Shown here: positions 1-5,051 of the stretch, piece by piece
Numbering within the stretch: the stretch's first letter is position 1
Layout: the number at the start of each line of letters is the position of its first letter
Translations under genes and position numbers: made by a program
Notes under the pieces: generated by a model
Database searches by the model: none
What the model was told of the DNA's origin: nothing
Seen by the model: the letters and a program-made list of their open reading frames with translations, nothing else
DNA from: Porphyrobacter sp.
GTDB taxonomy: Bacteria > Pseudomonadota > Alphaproteobacteria > Sphingomonadales > Sphingomonadaceae
DNA: 6,689 nt
Direction of reading: 5' to 3'
Assembly (NCBI GenBank): GCA_021732945.1
Contig: JAKFWB010000414.1
Span: 1 to 6,689, forward strand

Positions 1-473
1 GGCGGCTCAATCAGTGCAGCATCCTCGGTGCCGGATTCGCCCGAAAAGCCACCATCGACCACCTTCTGGATGTGATGCATCACCAGATCTTCGGGAAGCG
101 GTGTGCCCGATCCCTTGAACCAGGTGTTCCCCTCGCGCCGCACCGCCAGCAGGATGCCGTCGCCCTGCGATCCGCGCGCGGGCTTGATTGCCCAGGCATC
201 GGGCATGTCACGGCTGGGTTTGAATTCGGCGAGTTTCTGGTGGCTATCAATCACCGCGATGGTGCCAGTGCAGGCGATCCCGGCCGCCTCCAGCGCGACC
301 TTGGCCGCCACCTTGTCGCGCGCGCGTTCGATCGCGCTGCGCGGGTTGTATTTCTGGATCAGGGCATTGCGCATGTTGATCCCGAGGATCTCATCCACCC
401 CGTCAAGCGACGGCGGGCGCAGCTTGCTCATCGCGTCGTAATTGGGCCGGGCCTTGCGAAACAGGCTAAGCAT
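1..473 (-). CDS. ATP-grasp alpha-L-glutamate ligase-like protein (3'-truncated by window edge)
   Basis: Reading from the ATG at 473 toward position 1 gives 157 codons with no stop, running off the window, so only the N-terminal part is present. The visible protein starts MLSLFRKARPNYDAM. It carries the family hallmarks in order: LGINMRNALIQKYNPR (residues 30-45), the DKVAAKVALEAAGI segment (53-66), the ATP-grasp nucleotide-binding strand and glycine-rich loop AIKPARGSQGDGI (95-107), and DLVMHHIQKVVDGGFSG followed by ALIEP (129-157). This matches the RimK-related ATP-grasp proteins annotated as alpha-L-glutamate ligase-like or sugar-transfer-associated ATP-grasp. Such enzymes use ATP to activate a carboxylate and join it to an amine; the substrate is unknown. 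It should be cytosolic, as no signal peptide or membrane helix is seen. A Shine-Dalgarno GAGGAC (486-481) precedes the ATG by 7 nt, and the upstream 7TM gene stops 1 nt before it, indicating coupled translation. The catalytic C-terminal half cannot be judged. Confidence 0.9.
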   Translation of the reverse strand, partial: MLSLFRKARPNYDAMSKLRPPSLDGVDEILGINMRNALIQKYNPRSAIERARDKVAAKVALEAAGIACTGTIAVIDSHQKLAEFKPSRDMPDAWAIKPARGSQGDGILLAVRREGNTWFKGSGTPLPEDLVMHHIQKVVDGGFSGESGTEDAALIEP

Positions 474-474
474 T

Positions 475-1512
475 TCAAACGTCCTCAGCCGACTTGATGA
501 TCCACGCATTGTGGATCATCGGCCGGCCATTTGCGCCAAGACGAGGCTCGAACTGAGCCTCCTTGTTGGGTTTGATGGGTTGCGGAACGCGCCTTCGTCG
601 GTTGGGCTTCAGATCTTCCGGAGAGTTGATGACCCACACGCCCTTAAGCGGCGGCACGCTCTCGCGGCGGTCCTCGAAGGTGACGGGTTCCAGATCGAGT
701 TCCAACTGATCGGAGTTGGCTTTCTGCCGCGCCTGCCGCCGCCGTTCGAGCCAGATCGGCGCAAAGCGGTGGATTTCGGACAGGCGCAGGCCGCGATACC
801 GGCCCAGAATGCCAATCGCGACCGCTGTGAAGGCCGGCATCAGCAGCGGTGACCATTCTATCAGCGCCAGCGCAAAGTCCGACACCATCACAAATTCGAT
901 CACCACCGCGAGCCCAAAGGTGTTGAGCGCCATCTTCGCGGCGGGCTTGGCCCCGTCCTTGCCCCATTGCTTCCACCACCGTTCCACGCACAACGCGCAG
1001 ACGATCACGGGGAAGGCATCGACCTGCAACTTGACGTCGAAGATCAGCTGCAACGCCACCAACACGAGCACGATCAGCGAAATCAGCACGCCAAGAAAGC
1101 CGACGCGGGTCATACGCAGCTTGAGCAGGCTTGGTGTCACGATCATCCCAACCAGCACCGATGAACACAGCACCACCGGCCCCATCACCGGGCCGATCTG
1201 AAGGAAGGCGACCGCGATCAGCATCGGGGTGAACAGCCCGAACGCCTTCAACCCTACGAAACTGCGCGCCAGCACCACCAGAAACGCGCCCAGCGGCAGC
1301 ACCATCAGCAGGTTGGATGGCTTTAGCCCCCAGATCGCCTGCGACGTCGCCACCCCTTCGAGCGACGAGGGGAGCACCAGATAGCTGTCAGTATTGCCAA
1401 TCCCCAAACCGACAAGCACCGCCAGCACGAAGCCGACAGTGATCCCGATATAGAACGGGCGCTTGACCTGCGGAGTCGCACGTTCCCAAGCTTGGCCGAT
1501 GCGGGCGATCAT
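475..1512 (-). CDS. 7TM (transglutaminase-associated) inner-membrane protein lacking the transglutaminase domain
   Basis: A complete 345-residue polytopic membrane protein, ATG at 1512 and TGA at 477-475. Hydrophobic segments lie near residues 20-39, 66-83, 93-107, 109-126, 138-158, 164-177, 198-214 and 222-236. Family signatures are WGLKPSNLLMVLPLGAF (61-77), VGLKAFGLFTPMLIAVAF (86-103) and RYRGLRLSEIHRF (238-250), as in the 7-TM domain usually fused to an inactive transglutaminase. Here only about 26 residues separate the first helix from the 7-TM core, so that periplasmic domain is absent. The last 95 residues are charged and probably cytoplasmic. They contain two similar motifs, WVINSPEDL (293-301) and WIIKSAEDV (337-345, the C-terminus). 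The start overlaps no good Shine-Dalgarno but sits 1 nt after the stop of the barrel gene, so coupling probably supplies ribosomes. The next gene, an ATP-grasp ligase, is its usual partner in many bacteria. The biochemical role is unknown; export or presentation of a ligase product is an inference. Confidence 0.88.
   Translation of the reverse strand: MIARIGQAWERATPQVKRPFYIGITVGFVLAVLVGLGIGNTDSYLVLPSSLEGVATSQAIWGLKPSNLLMVLPLGAFLVVLARSFVGLKAFGLFTPMLIAVAFLQIGPVMGPVVLCSSVLVGMIVTPSLLKLRMTRVGFLGVLISLIVLVLVALQLIFDVKLQVDAFPVIVCALCVERWWKQWGKDGAKPAAKMALNTFGLAVVIEFVMVSDFALALIEWSPLLMPAFTAVAIGILGRYRGLRLSEIHRFAPIWLERRRQARQKANSDQLELDLEPVTFEDRRESVPPLKGVWVINSPEDLKPNRRRRVPQPIKPNKEAQFEPRLGANGRPMIHNAWIIKSAEDV
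478..636 (-). repeat. Duplicated W-[VI]-I-x-S-x-E-D-[LV] motif in the 7TM protein tail
   Basis: Within the C-terminal tail of the 7TM protein, bases 636-610 encode WVINSPEDL and bases 504-478 encode WIIKSAEDV, the last nine residues. Six of nine positions are identical (W, I, S, E, D and the aligned spacing around them, with V/I and L/V conservative changes). The DNA of the two copies also resembles each other over TGG-TCATCAA. The 35 residues between them are rich in Pro, Arg and Lys. The second copy ends exactly at the stop codon. A duplicated short linear motif is a reasonable reading; its partner is not known. Confidence 0.5.
496..520 (-). other. Perfect 10-bp hairpin just upstream of the ATP-grasp ribosome binding site
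   Basis: GATGATCCAC (496-505) and GTGGATCATC (511-520) are exact reverse complements separated by 5 nt. In the minus-strand mRNA the stem closes 10 nt before the GAGGAC Shine-Dalgarno of the ATP-grasp gene. It lies inside the end of the 7TM coding sequence (residues around MIHNAWIIK). No T-run follows, so it is not a terminator. It could modulate coupling or mRNA stability at this junction, or be a by-product of the coding sequence. Confidence 0.5.
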
Positions 1513-1513
1513 G

Positions 1514-2428
1514 TCAGAAGGCGTAGCCCACCGACACAGTCAGCCGATAACCCTCGCGCTCGCGCACGGTTTCATTGCTTCTGAAAAACAAATACTTGGC
1601 CTCGGCCTCGATGCGCCACTTGCCGGGCCACCACAGCAGTTCGACCTCGGGCACCACCTGCCGGTCACGCCGCAATGCGCCATCGTTGGCGGTTCGGCCG
1701 TCGAAGCGGGTTTTGATCAGCTCGATTGCAGGGCGAACCCTCAAATCCTTCGCCACGGGGCGGGTATAGGCCACCCCGGCAGATCCGCGCTCATACCCGC
1801 GGTCCGGATCGTCCGAGCGGATGTTTTCGGCCCGCAGATCGAATGCGAGGAAGTGGTTGGGGCCAAAGCGGCGGCGATATTGCGCATCGACGCGCGGACC
1901 TTCCCCCGTGGTCGCCGGATCGGCGCCATTATCATATTGCCGGTCGCGCCACGCCGCCGCCACACGGAAGCGATTGTCACGGCTGGGCTGAAAGGTCACG
2001 CGGGCTGAGCTCTGCCATTCATCGCTATCGGCGGATTCGACCGTCACCAAATCATCATAACGGCGCGCCTGAAGCTGGATTTCGAGCGTCTCGGTCAGGT
2101 TTTGCTCGACTGTCGCGGTCAGTCGGTCGCGCGAAATGTCATCACGGTCGCCGCCCAGCCGGAATACCTCGATCCGGTCGGCTTCGAGCCGGAAGCGGGT
2201 GCTTTCACTGTTGAGCGCCAGACCAACCTGGCCTCGCACGGAGATGGCCTCGCCGTCGATCACCAGATCATCATCGCGGGTGGTGGTTTGCGCGCTGACC
2301 GCCTGCACTTCGATCCGCGCGTCCGGCTCCAGCCGCCAGCCGCCATCCTGTGCGGCCAGAGGGGCGCAGGTGAACAGCGCCAGCCATGCAGCCGCAAGAC
2401 TGCTTACTGTGCGCAACATGTGGTTCAT
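1514..2428 (-). CDS. Predicted outer-membrane beta-barrel protein, family not recognised
   Basis: A 304-residue secreted protein, first gene of the operon with the 7TM and ATP-grasp genes. I chose the ATG at 2428 because a GGGGG Shine-Dalgarno lies 9 nt upstream. In-frame TTG at 2434 and ATG at 2419 are alternatives; the TTG would be too close to the Shine-Dalgarno. Residues 1-26 form a signal peptide (MNHMLRTVSSLAAAWLALF, then CAPLAA before QDGG). Cys21 is not in a good lipobox, so a lipoprotein is unlikely. The mature 278 residues have no cysteine or long hydrophobic helix. They alternate polar and apolar residues through many short strands with charged turns, and end in an aromatic-rich strand, RLTVSVGYAF, with C-terminal Phe, the typical barrel-insertion signal. 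I cannot assign a family. The stop TGA (1516-1514) is 1 nt from the 7TM start. Its leader shares a 26-nt element with that of the upstream TonB receptor. Its operon position suggests it supplies the outer-membrane end of the system. Confidence 0.8.
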   Translation of the reverse strand: MNHMLRTVSSLAAAWLALFTCAPLAAQDGGWRLEPDARIEVQAVSAQTTTRDDDLVIDGEAISVRGQVGLALNSESTRFRLEADRIEVFRLGGDRDDISRDRLTATVEQNLTETLEIQLQARRYDDLVTVESADSDEWQSSARVTFQPSRDNRFRVAAAWRDRQYDNGADPATTGEGPRVDAQYRRRFGPNHFLAFDLRAENIRSDDPDRGYERGSAGVAYTRPVAKDLRVRPAIELIKTRFDGRTANDGALRRDRQVVPEVELLWWPGKWRIEAEAKYLFFRSNETVREREGYRLTVSVGYAF

Positions 2429-2434
2429 CGTCAA

Positions 2435-2460
2435 AGGCCCCCGTTGGTCTACGTAGGCCT
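2435..2460 (-). promoter_or_regulatory. Shared 26-nt leader element of the barrel gene (contains Shine-Dalgarno)
   Basis: On the minus strand this reads AGGCCT, six variable bases, ACCAAC, G, then GGGGCCT, and ends 6 nt before the ATG at 2428. All 19 fixed positions, and the distance to the start codon, match the leader of the TonB-receptor gene at 4917-4942. AGGCC can pair with the terminal GGCCT (5-bp stem, 16-nt loop), which would hide the 3' part of the G-rich Shine-Dalgarno. The shared layout is seen directly; a regulatory role is inferred. Confidence 0.55.
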
Positions 2461-2473
2461 AGGGCAAGGTTCT

Positions 2474-2487
2474 TTAGGAATTCCTAA
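2474..2487. promoter_or_regulatory. 14-bp perfect palindrome upstream of the barrel operon (possible operator)
   Basis: TTAGGAATTCCTAA is a perfect palindrome centred about 52 bp upstream of the barrel start codon. It is unusually AT-rich for this neighbourhood. Two further overlapping 8-bp palindromes, CTACGTAG (2449-2456) and TAGGCCTA (2454-2461), lie between it and the gene. The position fits a dimeric regulator site in the operon's promoter region. I see no convincing -35/-10 pair and no known operator match. Confidence 0.35.
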
Positions 2488-2498
2488 CCACAGTTGGA

Positions 2499-2567
2499 AA
2501 CCATAAGAGCCCGCAACGCAAACGGGCGGAAGGCCGCAACGTGCCTCCCGCCCCTGCGCGTATGGTT
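2499..2567. repeat. Nested inverted repeats enclosing the terminator hairpin
   Basis: AACCATA (2499-2505) and TATGGTT (2561-2567) are exact reverse complements flanking the terminator. Inside, GCCCG (2509-2513) can pair with CGGGC (2523-2527), which overlaps one arm of the terminator stem, so the two inner hairpins exclude each other. The arrangement resembles an attenuator-like structured region, though the arms are short and some could be chance. Confidence 0.35.
2524..2553 (-). terminator. Probable intrinsic terminator of the TonB-receptor gene
   Basis: GGGCGG-A-AGGC (2524-2534) pairs with GCCT-C-CCGCCC (2543-2553): ten base pairs with one A/C mismatch and an 8-nt loop. It lies 27 nt after the receptor's TAA. 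On the minus strand the stem is followed by GTTTGCGTTGCG, only a weak T-rich tail, so termination may be partial and some read-through into the barrel operon is possible. Confidence 0.6.
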
Positions 2568-2579
2568 AATCCTTGAATA

Positions 2580-4910
2580 TTAGAACTTCGCGGTGACCTC
2601 CACGCCGTAGAATTGCGGCTCACCGGGGATGAAGGTCGGAACGCCGAACGCCCCGCCGGTGTTGCCCGCATCGAGCAGGAAGTCTTCATCAAAGGCATTG
2701 CGGATGAAACCGGCGATTTCGTACCGGTCATCGGCAAAGCTCACCCCGGCGCGGGTGTTGACCAGCGTCACCGGGCCTTGCGAGAGCAGGGCGGAGTTGG
2801 GCACCTGGAAGAAGATAGTGCTGCGGTGGGTGATGGTCGGGGTGGCAAAGAAGCGCGCGCCGCCGGCGAATTCATAATCCACCGTGAACCCGCCCGAAGC
2901 CTGCCATTCCGGCTGCAAGCGGAAGCGCGATCCGGCAAGGTTGCCGTTGGCGGGATCATCATCAACCCCGCCGTCGATAAAGCCGAAGTTGCCGAACACG
3001 GTGAACCAGTCTGCCACGTCGACGGCAAGTTCGCCCTCAACGCCGAGGTTGCTGGCACTGCCCGCACTGACGGTGAGGTTCAGGCCCGGACGGTTCGGAT
3101 CGGGAATGGAGACCTGAAAGTTGTCATAGACCTGATAATAAACACCGAGCGAGGCTGACACCGGGCCAGCGGCGAGCTTGATGCCGCCTTCGTAGTTCCA
3201 GACGATTTCTTCGTCCACGTCGGTGCGGTTGGCGACGACGTTGGTGCCATCGCGGCGGGCATTGACCTGCACCACCGGCGAACGGCGGCCCTTGGAGATG
3301 GTGGCGAAGATATTCACGTTGTCGGTGATCCGGTAAAGCGCGTTGAAGCGCGGCAGCACCGCCTGGAATTCCTCATCAGCAGACAAGACACGGCCGCCGG
3401 TATTGATCCCGCCGGGGACCAAAGGCGCACGCGTCAGCACGCTGTTGGGGATGTTGGTCGAGAAGCTGGACCGGCGATATTCGTCAAGGAAGCGAACACC
3501 AGCGGTCAGTTCTAGCGATTCTGTCGGGATCCAGGTGGCATCGAAGAACACCGAATAGGCTTCGTTGCGGCCCTGGTTTTCGAACAATACCGCGCTGTAG
3601 GGGATGTTGGTTACGCCCAGCGCAGGCACGCTGCCGTCCGGGGCCACGCAGAGCCGCCGCGGGTTGGCGAACAGGCCGCCGAGGCAGTTCAGGAACACGC
3701 CTTCTTCGGTCGCGAAGGGCACGTTTTGCAGGCCGTCTTCGATAAACAGGTTCCAGCCCGCGCTGGCGCGCAGCTTTTCACCCACATAGCTGAAGCGGCC
3801 TTCGTGGCTGAACTGCCAGCCTTGGGCGATTTCGGTGAATTCGAGGAACGGCGCGGCGCTGCCATCAGCATCGAACACTTCACGGCTATCGAATTCGCGG
3901 TAGCCGTTGACGGTGGTAAACGTCCACTCATCCGAAATGGCATATTCAGCGGTGAGGTTGAGGTCATAGACTTCGCGGTTCAGGCCGAGCTGGTCATCGC
4001 CCAGCGCCGCCGCGCCTGCCGGAAAGCCGCCGAGATTGGCGTTTTCGAACGCATTGGCCGGTCCACCCGGTGCACCGGCAAAGGCCGGGAAAGTGCCCGA
4101 AATGAACGGCGTGCCGCCATTGCGCTGCTGATCATAGGTGCCGATCAGATCGAGCGTGAATTCTGGGGTCGGGGTGTAACGGATCGACGCACGCAGACCG
4201 AGCTGGTCTTGCGCGTAGAGATCATCTTCCTGGTTCGCGTTGAGGTTTTCGACATAGCCATCACGCGTGCGCCATTCGCCCGCGAAACGAGCGGCAATTA
4301 CGTCCGAGCCGATATTGATGAAACCGCCGACCAGCGTCTGGTTGAAATTGCCGTAACCGCCGCGAACTTCGCCGGAGAAGCCTTCCTTCGGGCGGGCCGA
4401 GACAAGGCTGATCGCGCCCACTGCCGATGCGGTGCCGAACAGGGTTGCCTGCGGGCCCTTGATCACTTCGACACGTTCGAGATCATAGATCGCTTGATAC
4501 GACCCGCGCGAGCGGGCAATGTCGACGCCGTTATAATAGAGCGTAACGCGCGGGCCTTCCTGCGCAGAGCCGCTGTCCGAGGTGATCCCGCGTATCACGA
4601 CGCCGGGGTTGTTGGCGCTCTGCTCCTGAATCAGCAGGCCCGGGGTGAAATAAGACAGCTCGTCAAGATCAGTCACGCCGAGCTCGCGGATGCGCTCACC
4701 GCTGGTGGCAGTGATGGTGATCGGCACGTCGAGCGCGCGCTGTTCGATCTTCTGCGCGGTGACGATGATCTGGTTGCCCGAGCCGCTGTCATCGGCCTCG
4801 GTCGCTTCGGCGTCCTGCGCGAATGCGGCCTGCGGTGCTGCGGCGAGCCCACAAGTCATGGAGGCGGAAAGCGCGATCAGCGAGACGCGCGAAAGGGAAG
4901 TGCGAAGCAT
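2580..4910 (-). CDS. TonB-dependent outer-membrane receptor
   Basis: A complete 776-residue receptor for energised uptake of an unidentified ligand across the outer membrane. Residues 1-31 are a signal peptide ending AAFA before QDAEA. A TonB-box-like IIVTAQK is at 48-54, and no N-terminal STN signalling domain precedes it, so it probably does not signal to an ECF sigma factor. The plug runs about 55-175 with GVVIRGIT (103-110), RVTLYYNGVD (121-130) and ERVEVIKGPQATLFG (145-159). The barrel fills about 180-776 and ends YGVEVTAKF with terminal Phe. After GPQATLFG the usual G-R-x-x-x-G-G-x-I segment is replaced by TASAVGAISLV. The mature protein has just two cysteines, Cys409 and Cys421, in a probable extracellular loop, consistent with a disulfide. 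The ATG at 4910 has AGGGG 9 nt upstream. The substrate cannot be inferred, since neither ftsK nor the downstream operon points to a transport pathway. Length and layout are normal for the family. Confidence 0.97.
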   Translation of the reverse strand: MLRTSLSRVSLIALSASMTCGLAAAPQAAFAQDAEATEADDSGSGNQIIVTAQKIEQRALDVPITITATSGERIRELGVTDLDELSYFTPGLLIQEQSANNPGVVIRGITSDSGSAQEGPRVTLYYNGVDIARSRGSYQAIYDLERVEVIKGPQATLFGTASAVGAISLVSARPKEGFSGEVRGGYGNFNQTLVGGFINIGSDVIAARFAGEWRTRDGYVENLNANQEDDLYAQDQLGLRASIRYTPTPEFTLDLIGTYDQQRNGGTPFISGTFPAFAGAPGGPANAFENANLGGFPAGAAALGDDQLGLNREVYDLNLTAEYAISDEWTFTTVNGYREFDSREVFDADGSAAPFLEFTEIAQGWQFSHEGRFSYVGEKLRASAGWNLFIEDGLQNVPFATEEGVFLNCLGGLFANPRRLCVAPDGSVPALGVTNIPYSAVLFENQGRNEAYSVFFDATWIPTESLELTAGVRFLDEYRRSSFSTNIPNSVLTRAPLVPGGINTGGRVLSADEEFQAVLPRFNALYRITDNVNIFATISKGRRSPVVQVNARRDGTNVVANRTDVDEEIVWNYEGGIKLAAGPVSASLGVYYQVYDNFQVSIPDPNRPGLNLTVSAGSASNLGVEGELAVDVADWFTVFGNFGFIDGGVDDDPANGNLAGSRFRLQPEWQASGGFTVDYEFAGGARFFATPTITHRSTIFFQVPNSALLSQGPVTLVNTRAGVSFADDRYEIAGFIRNAFDEDFLLDAGNTGGAFGVPTFIPGEPQFYGVEVTAKF

Positions 4911-4916
4911 CAGGTT

Positions 4917-4942
4917 AGGCCCCTGTTGGTGGAGAGAGGCCT
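4917..4942 (-). promoter_or_regulatory. Shared 26-nt leader element of the TonB-receptor gene (contains Shine-Dalgarno)
   Basis: The minus strand reads AGGCCT, CTCTCC, ACCAAC, A, GGGGCCT and ends 6 nt before the ATG at 4910. It has the same fixed bases and spacing as the barrel-gene leader at 2435-2460, while the six-base spacer differs at five of six positions. The AGGCC/GGCCT stem potential is preserved, with ACCAAC in the loop. Confidence 0.55.
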
Positions 4943-4961
4943 TGCTCGTGGCAGCGCTTGG

Positions 4962-5003
4962 TGACGCTGCGGCGACGATTGCGTGAAGCGTCAGTTACGC
5001 TGA
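4962..5003. promoter_or_regulatory. Repeated CAGCGT/TGACGCT half-sites in the TonB-receptor upstream region
   Basis: TGACGCT (4962-4968) and AGCGTCA (4987-4993) form a 7-bp inverted repeat 18 bp apart. AGCGT (4987-4991) also pairs with ACGCT (4997-5001) in a second, tighter inverted repeat. The three half-sites lie 50-95 bp upstream of the receptor start, where a regulator would bind. I found no clear Fur, Irr or RirA-type site and no strong sigma-70 or EcfG promoter, so the site is a candidate only. Confidence 0.3.
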
Positions 5004-5051
5004 ATTGACAGTTTCGGGGCGTTGCCGATTTGCACCCTTCGCTGCCCGCAA

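Noticed and set aside
72..497. Open frames on the plus strand in the first 500 bases
   Set aside because: They are antisense to the ATP-grasp gene, whose LGINMRN, YNPR and AIKPARGSQGDGI motifs decide the coding strand.
2357..2371. Lipoprotein signal at Cys21 of the barrel protein
   Set aside because: The residues before the cysteine (LFT) do not fit the usual lipobox, and a normal signal peptidase I site (PLAA before QDGG) follows.
2429..2434. TTG at 2434 as start of the barrel gene
   Set aside because: It would leave only about 3 nt between the G-rich Shine-Dalgarno and the start, and the ATG at 2428 has the same spacing as the TonB-receptor start.
3726..4964. A 412-codon open frame on the plus strand opposite the TonB receptor
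   Set aside because: It is a shadow of the GC-rich receptor gene: no recognisable domain, low-complexity Arg/Ala/Glu composition, and the minus-strand frame has a signal peptide, plug motifs and barrel terminus.
5005..5033. TTGACA on the plus strand as a promoter -35 box
   Set aside because: At 17-bp spacing the next hexamer is ATTTGC, a poor -10 box, and no plus-strand gene follows it.
5011..5051. Possible terminator after ftsK
   Set aside because: Only short GGG/CCC pairings were found, with mismatches in the stem and no T-run.
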